DNA from: Tritrichomonas musculus
Lineage: Eukaryota; Parabasalia; Tritrichomonadida; Tritrichomonadidae
Reading direction: 5' to 3'
DNA length: 64,000 bases
Assembly (NCBI GenBank): GCA_039105265.1
Contig: JAPFFF010000014.1
Span: 1,860,001 to 1,924,000 of the forward strand
Both the position numbers and the translations under genes were made by a program. Each line of letters starts with the position of its first letter. Within the stretch, counting starts at the first letter, position 1. Below, one piece after another: positions 10,183 through 19,318 of this stretch. The notes under the pieces are model-generated. The model was not told the DNA's origin. It saw only the letters and a program-made list of their open reading frames with translations, and did no database searches.

Positions 10183-10296
10183 TTTACAAATTCCACGTAG
10201 CCCTTTTTGAGAGCCGAGCTCTCAAAAAGTGAGGAGCGGAATTTGTAAATCTCTGAATTGCTTTCACTTTTTGAGTTTTTCTCCTCAAAAAGTGAA
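10183..10296. repeat. Cruciform plus adjacent hairpin
   Basis: The outer arms TTTACAAATTCC (10183-10194) and GGAATTTGTAAA (10238-10249) enclose inner arms CTTTTTGAGAGC (10203-10214) and GCTCTCAAAAAG (10218-10229) around a 3-nt loop. All pairs are perfect. A second hairpin pairs TTCACTTTTTGAG (10263-10275) with CTCAAAAAGTGAA (10284-10296). The two share a CTCAAAAAGTGA core. They stand out as GC-richer than the flanks. Confidence 0.65.
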
Positions 10297-10355
10297 TCAT
10301 TCAACAGATTTTTTTTTTTTCATATATATAAAATCATTTTTATATTTAAACAATT

Positions 10356-10361
10356 TCACAA
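10356..10361 (+). promoter_or_regulatory. Initiator-like TCACAA
   Basis: It matches TCAYWH, with the A 4 nt before the ATG at 10362. Confidence 0.35.
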
Positions 10362-10709
10362 ATGGAAAGTGAGCCAACATTTGTAGACTCAAATAATAAC
10401 CTAAAGAATGAAGAGAATAATGATTCGCAAAAATCAAACACAAAAAAAGTTCATATTGAACAATTCAACCAAAACCCAACAAATAATTCGACGTCAATCG
10501 AAAGAGTGCAATCTCAACCTGTTTTAGATAACTCATATGAGATTCAAAGGACACCTTCAACTTTCGTTCATGTCGATTCCAGTGAATTTGCAGAAGATCG
10601 AATTAAAACAGAATTATCTATTAGCAACGATGCTATACAAGCTAGCGAAGAAAAAAGTAGTGAGTATGATGCTCCAATAATCGATATTTCAGAAGCGAAT
10701 GGAAAATAA
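10362..10709 (+). CDS. Small acidic, low-complexity protein (115 aa)
   Basis: I do not recognise it. It is polar throughout (Ser, Asn, Glu, Asp, Gln), with no hydrophobic core and probably disordered. An initiator-like TCACAA sits directly before the ATG, and the stop is TAAATATT, consistent with a UAAA 3' signal. These two signals support a real gene although the protein has no domain. Confidence 0.55.
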   Translation: MESEPTFVDSNNNLKNEENNDSQKSNTKKVHIEQFNQNPTNNSTSIERVQSQPVLDNSYEIQRTPSTFVHVDSSEFAEDRIKTELSISNDAIQASEEKSSEYDAPIIDISEANGK

Positions 10710-11178
10710 ATATTAAATATTTGATTATAACGAAAATTACTCCTAAGTTTTATTTTTGAATTTATGTTGAATATTTATTTATTTATTTAACTTAATAATA
10801 CAAATAAATAATGAATATAAACTGTATGCCAGTATAAAATATTGGTTAACAGCGCACTCACAATTAGCATACAGATAACCACATGATGCAATTAATAAAA
10901 AATATAATATAATGACAAAAGAAAATGAGTTTTTAAGAAATCCTATTATCTACAATTATATAAAGAATAAAAGATGATTAGATAGGCTCATTATTTTCTC
11001 GTTTTCTATTCATAAAATTAAATACAGTATCATATTTAAAATTATAATAATTAGCTTGATCAAAAAAATCTATGATTTAGATAAAACAATTATCAACACA
11101 AAATTTACTTGTACGTTTGTCATTCCATATACAAAATTTTTAACCTTTTATTTTTAAAGTTTTAATTGACCTCAACGA
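10710..11178. other. AT-rich intergenic stretch with one stem-loop
   Basis: No gene is seen. CTGTATGC (about 10822-10829) pairs with GCATACAG (about 10868-10875) around a 38-nt loop that includes GGTTAACAGCGC. No function is evident. Confidence 0.4.
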
Positions 11179-11184
11179 TCATTA
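11179..11184 (+). promoter_or_regulatory. Initiator-like TCATTA before CFAP418-like gene
   Basis: It matches TCAYWH, with the A 15 nt upstream of the ATG at 11196. This supports the ATG over a TTG at 11166. Confidence 0.4.
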
Positions 11185-11195
11185 CAAAATTTTTA

Positions 11196-11792
11196 ATGAC
11201 TGGCTTAAATGCTGATGAACTTGAGATTATCAAAGATATTTTAGGCACTGATGATGACGATCCTATATTTGGAAATCAAAGAAACCAAGCAGATAATAAT
11301 AAAAATGTATATTCAACTAATTCGCAGAATTTTAACTCAAAAGCAAATATTAAAGGATCTAGTTCTTGCAATTCCAATCATTCATTTTCAGTAGAACCAA
11401 TAGAATCACCAGCTCATCCTTTGACACCAAAATATTCATCAAACAATATGTTTGGTTCACCAAAAGGCCCAGTTCAAAAATGTACGTCTGTTTGTATTGG
11501 GGGACCCAATATTCCAGTTGGAATGACAACTGAAACAAGTGGCCCTCATGTTTGCTCAAACTTATCATGTATCAAATGCGATAACAACGTACTTAGATTT
11601 CCAGATAGGAGATGGAAAAAAACAACAGATTACTTATTTTTGAGAAACAATTTTCCAGAGAATGTTCAACAAAATTTAGTTATTGCCCCAGGGTGGTGTG
11701 CTTACTGCTGCCAATGCACATTTTGCGAGGAGCAAAATTTAAGGAAACTTCATGCTTTTTCATCAAATTGGGTTTGCAGAGGTCACAGATGA
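11196..11792 (+). CDS. CFAP418 (C8orf37)-like protein
   Basis: The product is 198 aa from the ATG at 11196. The C-terminal 85 residues carry the conserved domain of CFAP418/C8orf37: a Cys pair (SCIKCDNNVLRF), then DRRWKKTTDYLFLRNNFPE, then a Cys cluster (WCAYCCQCTFCEE) and a closing WVCRGH. In animals this protein is linked to cilia and photoreceptor outer segments, which fits a flagellated trichomonad. The N-terminal half is Ser/Asn/Pro-rich and poorly conserved, apart from an acidic LDELL-like start (NADELEIIKDILGTDDDD). Just after the stop lies a mosaic of sequence copied from this gene (11862-11913). Confidence 0.72.
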   Translation: MTGLNADELEIIKDILGTDDDDPIFGNQRNQADNNKNVYSTNSQNFNSKANIKGSSSCNSNHSFSVEPIESPAHPLTPKYSSNNMFGSPKGPVQKCTSVCIGGPNIPVGMTTETSGPHVCSNLSCIKCDNNVLRFPDRRWKKTTDYLFLRNNFPENVQQNLVIAPGWCAYCCQCTFCEEQNLRKLHAFSSNWVCRGHR

Positions 11793-11861
11793 TTTATTAT
11801 TGTTTAAAATGTATTTTTTTTTTAAAAAAATTTGCAATTTTACGTTTTCACTTAACTTCTA

Positions 11862-11913
11862 TATATTCGGAAATCAAAGAAACCAAGCAGATAATAATAA
11901 ATCATCTGTGACC
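11862..11913. repeat. Templated-insertion scar copying two parts of the CFAP418-like gene
   Basis: Positions 11862-11901 repeat 11264-11303 (40 bp, one mismatch, direct). This is fused to 11893-11913, an exact inverted copy of 11781-11801 (21 bp, across the stop codon). The two source sites share AATAATAAA at the join, as in templated, microhomology-driven repair. Confidence 0.7.
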
Positions 11914-12488
11914 CGTAAATTTCTCCGCTTATTCAGATTAGCAAAAAATAAAAAAAATTTTGGCAAAAAATAAAAAATAATTTATCAAATTTTCAGAGAA
12001 AAAATAATCAATTGAAAAACATGAAAAACATTTGCCGCAATCATTTTTGGGATTTGTTATTATTTTATAGCTAATATATAATAACGTCCTTTCATAAATG
12101 CCGTATCGTTTCATCGGACCCGTAGCAAGGTCAATTAAATTTGCCTTATGCTCTATTCCTTTTAATTTTTCACCTTTTTCAAAGAAATAGTTAAACTTTT
12201 TCAGAAAAACTTTCAAATTAGAAAAATTTGAAAAAAAAATAAGACAAATATCAGACTTTTTCAAAAAAACTATTCAAAATAAAAAAATTGAAAAAAAAAA
12301 TAAGACAAATATCGAACTTTTTCAATAATAAAATTTTTATCTCTTATTTTTAAAAAAACCTGTTCATTTTTCTTCCTGCAAAGCAGGAAGAACATTAAAC
12401 AAATCAAATATCGATAAGCTATCAAGTCATATCATGAATATATAGTCAAAGCCGCAACAAGGATGATTGATGATATCTGATATGGATT

Positions 12489-12524
<36 letters not shown>

Positions 12525-12545
12525 AATGTAGAAATTATAAATAAA
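11914..12545. other. Intergenic stretch with a hairpin and a poly-A tract
   Basis: No gene is seen. It has several imperfect A-rich repeats of an AAAAATTGAAAAA type at about 12180-12330, a perfect 10-bp hairpin TTCTTCCTGC-AAA-GCAGGAAGAA (12370-12392) and a run of 33 A (12490-12522). The right edge borders the pogo-like relic. Confidence 0.45.
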
Positions 12546-14078
12546 TTAAAAGAAAACAGGAGGCGAATCGTTTGGTACAAAATGATGCAGTTTCGAAAAA
12601 ATTTGAATATCATAATATGAACCATTTTTCAAATCATTACAAAGGTCAATGTAATTAACCTCATGATACACGCAAATGTGCTTGAATGATTCTTTTTTAA
12701 AAACGTGCTGATTTAATTTATCAAGAAAATCTAATTCAGTAATTATCTTACTATTTATATTTAATCGATTATTTTTACGTTTTTTCCTCATTACTTCATT
12801 TTCTTCTTCTGTGAGAACGTGAACAAAAGTGTTTGAGAGAACAACATTTGGATCAAATGGAAATGTACTTGTAACTTTCGCCGCCGTCAAACAGTCTTCA
12901 ACTGTACAAGTTTCTGACCAAGCTTCTACTAATGAACTGATTACGCATTGTCAACTGCACTCGCGATTGATCGATTATTTAATAAACTTTGATTTGTTAA
13001 TTTTTGACTAAATTTATTACTAAATCTTTTTTTAAATTTCCGAGCAAGAACGACGTCGAACATCTGGAGTAAATGCGACGTATGTGAGGGAAGGATCAAA
13101 ACATTTATATGAAACTTTTTCAATAGATAAATAGCCAGAGGATTCTCACGAGAATTATGTCCGTCGAGAATGAGAAGAGCCTCATTATTTCTAATTTCTT
13201 CATCTAATTGTAATCGATAATTTGAAACATAATTAATAAAGTTTATCGTCCATATTAAAAAAGTATTTCTAGTTTCCTATCCGCTATTAGACGAAACAGC
13301 CCATATTTGTCCTGTAATTAAATATTGCTTAATTTCTGGTGGACAATTTTGTAGTTCAGCTAATATAACAAATGGTGGTAAAGCTTGTCCTATACAGTTA
13401 TTACATAACATTGCACTAAAATGAGGTATTTTATCATGATCTTTAACAAGGAATTCCTTGATGCTATTTGGAACTACATACTTCTTCTTTACCCTCGGAT
13501 CTAATCCAGTTTCGTCTGCGCCAAAAATAAGAGATGGAGGCGTTGTTTCGAGAACTTTTTTTGCTAAGCTAAAATAAGAATTTAAGTTTTGAGGAGTGCA
13601 TGCACTATGATGACTCTAATTCTTGTAAATGACCATTCAACCAAGAACGAACAGGTTCATCAATATATTCTCCTTGCAATTCATCAGAAATATTGCTGCA
13701 ATTAATTGAATTGAGGAAGCTTATTGCTGAACACTGTCTTTCACGTCTGATGTACAATGCTTGTGAAAGTAGATCTGTTGAGTCAACTGGATCACTTCCA
13801 TTACATTGTTCTGATATGTACTCCTTTAATATACTAATATCTGGTCTTGAAAGGAATGGTTCGTTTCCATAGGTTTGCCCTTTTTGCCAATGTAACGCAA
13901 GAGCTGATCTTTTAAAACATGTCTTTATTGCTGCTGGTGATATGAATTCATCTTCTGTATCTTTATGGGCGACAGCCCAAGCAACTTGAATCTGTCTGTA
14001 TGTCATTTTCTCTTCTGCTCGCAAATGCATGATCCATTTTTGGTCATCACTGAAGTCTTCTTGGTCAATAAGATCCAT
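12546..14078 (-). pseudogene. Decayed pogo/Tigger-like transposase (Tc1/mariner superfamily)
   Basis: An N-terminal helix-turn-helix region (start at 14078: MTYRQIQVAWAV, then AIKTCFKRSALALHWQKG) is followed by a DDE_1-type catalytic core. The core has the first Asp in FGADETGLDPR, the second in LLILDGHNSREN, and a downstream LPSHTSHLLQMFDVV block typical of pogo/jerky-type enzymes. It ends in a basic tail. The gene is dead: a frameshift near 13610 separates the DNA-binding part from the core, a TAG lies at 13277-13279, and a second frameshift is near 12945. I did not find terminal inverted repeats, so element limits are unknown. This class moves by cut-and-paste into TA sites. Confidence 0.75.
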
Positions 14079-14289
14079 TAAAAATGAAGTGACAACTATT
14101 TTTCATCGAAAATATTCATTCAAAAAGTTATGTTTGTTCACTTAATATTTGAAATACTTTTGTAAATATCTCTAAAAACATTTCAGCTTTTTTAATTTAA
14201 TAAAATTTATTATTATTATATTAAATTACCCATTATTATTATTATAATAAAATAATATCATAAATTTACTAGATATTGATTAAATCAAT

Positions 14290-14298
14290 TTTTTCAAG
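14290..14298. repeat. Left target-site duplication of the MULE
   Basis: TTTTTCAAG, repeated exactly at 33128-33136 just outside the right terminus. Nine bases is the classic duplication length for Mutator-like elements. Confidence 0.75.
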
Positions 14299-14494
14299 GG
14301 CGAAGTGACAAACTATAGAAAAAGTTACACCATTTTTTTCTGAGGAAAATTCGTTATTCTGACTTTTTGAGTTAATTGAGAAGGCATACAAAAAGTTCTA
14401 AAATTTTCTTGTAAAGTTTTGAAAAAGTTCACTAAGATAAAACCATGAAAAAGCGCCATTTTTATAGAACTAAACCAATCAAAGAAACCGAGAT

Positions 14495-14734
14495 GACGAC
14501 ATTGCCGCCCATAGCATGATCACGATCAGTAATGCTTAGCAGCTAGCTGGTTGTAACTGCGGCGAGTCGTCATCCGGACAAAGATATCACGATTTCATCC
14601 GGAAGATCTGGAATGACGACATTGCCGCCCATAGCAAGACCACGATCAGCAATGCTTAGCAGCTAGCTGGTTGTAACTGCGGCGAGTCGTCATCCGGACA
14701 AAGATATCACGATTTCATCCGGAAGATCTGGAAT
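14495..14734 (+). repeat. Left MULE tandem array, two 120-bp units
   Basis: The units at 14495-14614 and 14615-14734 start with GACGACATTGCCGCCCATAG and end with GATCTGGAAT. The outer unit carries a distinct variant (CATGATCACGATCAGTAATG instead of CAAGACCACGATCAGCAATG). The same sequence family begins the inner inverted repeat at 14736. Internal palindromes include CAGCTAGCTG and a CCGGA/TCCGG pair. Confidence 0.85.
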
Positions 14735-14965
14735 TGACGACATTGCCGCCCATAGGACGACCACGGTGGCAATAAAAAGATGAAAATAAAACAAACAAAA
14801 AACAAACAAAATTGATTATTTAATATTATTATTACGATTTTTTAATTTTTTTATTTTGATAAAGCTTATTTAAAATATTCTGAGTCTTCTCAGAAATTTG
14901 TTAAATTTTTTTTTTTTTAATAAATATATATAACTTTTTGAAAGAATTATGGTCTTTTTATATTT

Positions 14966-17057
14966 ATGGAAGAAGACCAAAATCTTTATTATTCAGCGAA
15001 ATATCTATCTCATACGCAAAGACCTAATTCTTTAAAAGATAAAGGATTAAGAACATTCATTGAAATTGTTCCTTTGCATTCTCAGAATTTCAATATCATT
15101 TCGCTAATCCTTTTCCTCGATAGCTTAACCAAAGAATTTATATGCAACAACAAAAGAGTTTATAATGACATTTTTTCGTTTAGTTGCTGTAATAAATCAA
15201 AGATAAATACTGAAATTCAAATATTTAGCATAACTGTCAAAAACGATTTGGAAACCATTAAAGTTCTCGCTAGAGATCAACTCCTTGAAAACCAAACTAT
15301 GAAAGTTGTTACTATTGATTTTGAAGAATGTATCATGACGTCGCCATATACTTTGAAAAATAAAGAGTGTCCTTTTTTGACTCAAGATTTTTGGAATAAA
15401 CAACGTAAACATAAAAATTCAATGCTTTATACTTTTTGTAATTACGTAGCTCGAAAAAATTCTAATTTTCCAATATTTATAAAATTTGCTTTTCAAAACT
15501 TTTTAGATAAAAGAACCTTGCGTAGAAGAGCCGTTAGTTTTCAAGGTTATGATGATTTTTATAAAATTTTATTGCATTTACCTGGTTTTGTTTATATTGA
15601 GATAAGTACTCAAAAACTTCAGGACGATGGATTTGCATTTAAATTTAATAATGATTTTGCTTTTATTAAAAATATAATATGGATTATGCCTTGGGCTTTA
15701 GAAGTTATAAATTATATGCATTATTTGCAAATTGATGCTTCTTTTTATGCGCTTAAGCCTTACAAATTTTGTATATACCATTCAATTTATTTCAATTCAA
15801 GTTTTCCTTTCGCATTATCAATTGGCCCTAAAGAGAACCGTTTTTTATATAATTTATTATTTGATGGATTAAATAAGTTTTGTTTAAATAAAAATGTTTT
15901 TGAAAATAAAGTTGTTTTATCAGATTTAGGTTCTCCTATCAAAAAGTTCTGTAAATTACATTCAAATATTCAATATTTTTGTCATCGTCATATTATACAA
16001 ATATTTGGACCTAAATCATCATTAGGCATACTGATTGTCCACGAAAAAATTACTCAAATAATTTTGACCTTGGATGGGAATCGAACCAGTGACCCCAAAG
16101 ATAAAAATTTAGTTCAAAAATACTTTTCCCAAAACGATTAAAAACAACTCAAAAAAAAAATAAAGTTTTTAAAAAGTTAAACTTTTATTAACTTTTTCAT
16201 AGAGTAAAAAAACTTTTCCCAATTATGGACTCGTTCTCAAAGAAAGGGAGTAGGTTAGTAAAAACATGCTATTAATAATCATTGCTGACTGAATATAACA
16301 TGTACTCCATTATATAAATATAACTTGATTCTTTATCTGATTTATGAAATATGTATAGAAAATAAAAAAAAAAATCTAATTAATTTTGCGGATATTGCCG
16401 TATTTTGAAAATAAATTTAAAATATTGTACCTAGATTTCGGCTTGGTCATCTCTATATAGCAATTTTTATGGTAGAGATATAACATCAAATTTTGATGAA
16501 AGCTAGCTTTTGATATGAATTATTTTTGGGAATACGACTTCGTAATTGAGGTGAAAGTTGAGAAAAAGTTCCAATAAAGATCAAATGAATGTTTAAAATA
16601 TAATCGAAAAGTTCAAATGAATGTTTAATATAATATTGAAAGGTTTATTTTATATTTTTATGAAATTTTCAATAATTTAAATTATTTTTATTATTAATTG
16701 CTGTTTATATTGGAAATAAGTTTGATATAATCAGTAAAAATAATATCCTTTAATCTTTAATATATTTATTCAGTAAAAATTAATTAATTATAAAAAAACA
16801 CATGAAAATTATGAGGAAATAAAAAGAATTATTTATTCTAAAATATTTGATAGAAAATTTATGAAAGTGACAAGGATTTTTTTACTCAAATAAAAGTTTG
16901 TTTTTATGGACCGAATTTATAAGAACGACATCGATTATACAAATGATCAGCAAAATAATATTTTACAAACCAATGAAGAAAGTCAAAAAGATTTTTTTTC
17001 GCCATTATATACATATTTTATTTTAGAAATCATTAAATTTCTCATATATTAACAAAA

Positions 17058-17097
<40 letters not shown>

Positions 17098-18420
17098 CAT
17101 TTGATATAAAAAAATGAGAAAATTTTTCTTGGACAATCAGTATGGATTGCAAGGTTATTGAGATGCAAAACATATTTAATATATAAACAAGAAAAAGAAT
17201 TTATTTTAGTTGAAATGGACGAATATAAAAAAGATCCAAATTCACCTTTATTTGACGATACCGATCAAGATAATGAAAAAAAACAAAAATTAAAAGATTT
17301 TGAAATTATGTTAAAAGATATAGATGAAGTGGAAAGAATGCCAAATAAAGAAGAAATTAAAAAAAGTGATTATTATATTGCTAATTGGGCAATATGGATT
17401 CGTTCTGACCACCATGTAGCTCGTTGTTCAAATCATTCGGAAGGTTTCCACGGAAATATCAATCAAAAATTGCCAGATTCCGGAACTCATTCATTTAAAA
17501 CTGGTTTCACAACAATTGTAAATTATTTATTAAATTATATAAATAATTACTCAGATATTTGTGGAAATTCTTTTCAAAATAAACATCAAAAAATGATTCA
17601 AAAAGTTATACAAATTCTTAGCAAGAGACCAGATAATTATTTAAAATGTTCAAAAGAAAATTGTGATTGTGGTGAAGATGATTTTGTTGAATCAATTTAT
17701 GGAGTGAAACTTCCTTGCATACATACAATATTAAATAATTTTTGCAAATCAGAAATATTTAATATTGTTAAAAATAGCAATGAAATTGATATTCAATATT
17801 TATTTGTTCAATCTCTCAAAAAGTTCCCCAATTATAAATTTGAAAAAAATCTTTTTAAATCAAATAGAAAAAATATAGATAGAATAATATCAATATACGA
17901 AGTTGAAAAGAATAGAAAGTTTGATAAGGAATCATTGAATATATTAGGCTCTTTTATTAATGAGTTTCTTAATAGTTTTACATATGTTTTACCAAAATTC
18001 CCAAATATTAATCCAAATGATGCCAAATATTCTGGAAATCATTTTGATTTTCGAGCACTTGATGAAAAATTGGTTTTCAGAAAAAAGAAAGAAGAAAGTA
18101 ACACAAGTCAAAAGAAAGAAAAATTAAAACTTGAAAATTTATACGACGAAGATGACAATTTTGATTCAATGATAAAAGACTGTAATGCTGACATCGAATT
18201 AATTAAGAAAAAATACTATGAAACGAAGGCTGAAATTAAAGGAATGTATCCTCAATTATCATATCATGATATCGAAAAAATATGTTTTTCTAATTTTGTC
18301 CGCTATGTTTTTGAAACTAGATGCGATAATTCAGGTGTCATATATTTTTTATCTAAATTCAAAATAGCAAGTTGGAAAAATGCAGATTTAGCTGCAGGTG
18401 GTAACAGATTTTTCTCTTAA
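14966..18420 (+). pseudogene. MULE transposase interrupted by a TA-flanked element
   Basis: The coding parts are 14966-16030 and 17143-18420. The frame is continuous across the insertion once the inserted DNA and one TA are ignored, about 780 codons in all. It resembles the MULE/transposase_mut catalytic domain. The first Asp is in QIDASFYALKP (residue 257), the second in LSDLGSPIKKFCK (residue 320) followed by the CHRH block, and the Glu is in CSNHSEGFHGNIN (about residue 455). The C-terminal part has a Cys/His cluster (CSKENCDCG, then LPCIHTI) recalling the SWIM finger of this family. It sits between inner inverted repeats at 14736-14950 and 18425-18611. The host copy is inactive only through the insertion, as far as I can see. 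Family call is by motif pattern. Confidence 0.7.
16031..17140. mobile_element. 1.11-kb non-autonomous TA-target element (Tc1/mariner-like)
   Basis: It has inverted ends CTGATTGTCC(A)CGAAAAA on the left and CTGATTGTCCAAGAAAAA reversed on the right, about 25 bp with few mismatches. TA is duplicated at 16029-16030 and 17141-17142. No open frame of note lies inside. It contains a 31-A run (17065-17095) and, near the left end on the minus strand, a perfect tRNA-type B box (GGTTCGATTCC, about 16077-16087). It disrupts the MULE transposase. Confidence 0.75.
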
Positions 18421-18424
18421 CAAA

Positions 18425-18478
18425 TTTCTGAGAAGACTCAGAATATTTTAAATAAGCTTTATCAAAAAAAAAAAAAAT

Positions 18479-18511
<33 letters not shown>

Positions 18512-18611
18512 CACAATAATATTAAATAATCAATTTTGTTTGTTTTTTGTTTGTTTTATTTTCATCTTTTTATTGCCACCGTGGTCGTCCTATGGGCGGC
18601 AATGTCGTCAA
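18425..18611 (+). repeat. Inner right inverted repeat of the MULE
   Basis: It matches the reverse complement of 14736-14950, with small differences in A/T runs. It ends in GGGCGGCAATGTCGTCAA, the exact sequence into which the Polinton inserted. The intact form of that junction is seen at 32313-32335. Confidence 0.8.
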
Positions 18612-18623
18612 AGTAGTTAAGTA

Positions 18624-18654
18624 TAGGCTGGGATTCATACTTCACCCCAGCCTA
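18624..18654. repeat. Terminal hairpin near the Polinton tip (mirror at 31518-31548)
   Basis: TAGGCTGGG pairs with CCCAGCCTA 12 bases in from each end of the element. It is a strong GC-rich stem in AT-rich DNA and is present identically in both terminal repeats. Confidence 0.6.
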
Positions 18655-18705
18655 CACGCTTCGCCACCAAGCTCAGGTACACCCTCGCTTGGGCCTCAGC
18701 TTCCG

Positions 18706-19206
18706 GCCAAATACCTACTGAAAAACCTATCGTAAGTACACACTCTCAACATTAGCTAACTTCCCACCTTTATCCATCAAGGCCAAGTACACTGTCACAT
18801 TTTTAAATTTCTATTAATTTTTTATACAACACTATACAAATGACCACACCATCAGATTTAAAGATTATGACCCAATATAAGCAGTTTACTCTAAGAAATC
18901 CTATTTATACTTCTCGTGAAACCCAACAAGTTTATGATTCCTTTAAAGACATCAGGACATGTGATTCTAATGGATATGTTATAATTGAGGTTTTGGACGA
19001 AAGAAACAAATTTAGTGGTTTTAGATATGCTAAGTTTAGGCGTGCAGCAGTTTTGAAATACAATAATGATTATGATAGGGAAAGAGAAAAAGATGCACCA
19101 CGATATAGAAAGTTTGATGAGCACCATAAGATATTTGAGTAAAAAGTGTTAGTATTATTTTGTTTGCCAAATACCCTCTGAAAACCTATCGTAAGTACAC
19201 ACTCTC
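18706..19206. repeat. Direct repeats bracketing the TIR gene (18706-18747 and 19166-19206)
   Basis: The two copies share GCCAAATACC, then CTGAAAA, then ACCTATCGTAAGTACACACTCTC with few differences. They flank the 100-aa gene on both sides in the left terminal repeat, and by mirror in the right one. Confidence 0.65.
18840..19142 (+). CDS. Unknown 100-aa protein in the left Polinton TIR
   Basis: I do not recognise the family. It is a compact, charged protein with a predicted beta-rich middle (SNGYVIIEVLDERNKFSGFRYAK) and a basic/acidic helical C-terminus rich in Arg, Asp and Glu. The start ATG is at 18840. An identical gene lies in the right repeat (31030-31332), pointing outward-to-inward in the opposite sense, so both copies are transcribed toward the element centre. 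Confidence 0.55.
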   Translation: MTTPSDLKIMTQYKQFTLRNPIYTSRETQQVYDSFKDIRTCDSNGYVIIEVLDERNKFSGFRYAKFRRAAVLKYNNDYDREREKDAPRYRKFDEHHKIFE

Positions 19207-19318
19207 TACTTTCACTATTCCACCAATGTCATTTCCAAGGTATGGAGTAGTTTTTGAGCTTTCTAATGGTGTTTTTTGAATTCTACACCCGAAAAAATAT
19301 CTATCAACTTTTTGTATT

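Larger units (their letters stand above)
9962..10361. other. Intergenic stretch with two large hairpins
   Basis: No gene is seen. It holds an ATT/TTA microsatellite at about 10011-10032, a 67-bp cruciform (10183-10249) and a second 13-bp-stem hairpin (10263-10296), then a T tract and the start of the next gene. Confidence 0.5.

Noticed and set aside
12490-12522. Poly-A tail of a retrotransposed copy next to the pogo relic
   Set aside because: No target duplication or reverse-transcribed gene is visible, and A runs are common throughout this AT-rich DNA.
15197-15412. Minus-strand frame inside the MULE transposase
   Set aside because: It is an antisense shadow of the transposase coding sequence.
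17065-17095. Poly-A tail of a SINE inside the MULE transposase
   Set aside because: The insert has clear inverted ends and a TA duplication, which fit a DNA transposon instead.
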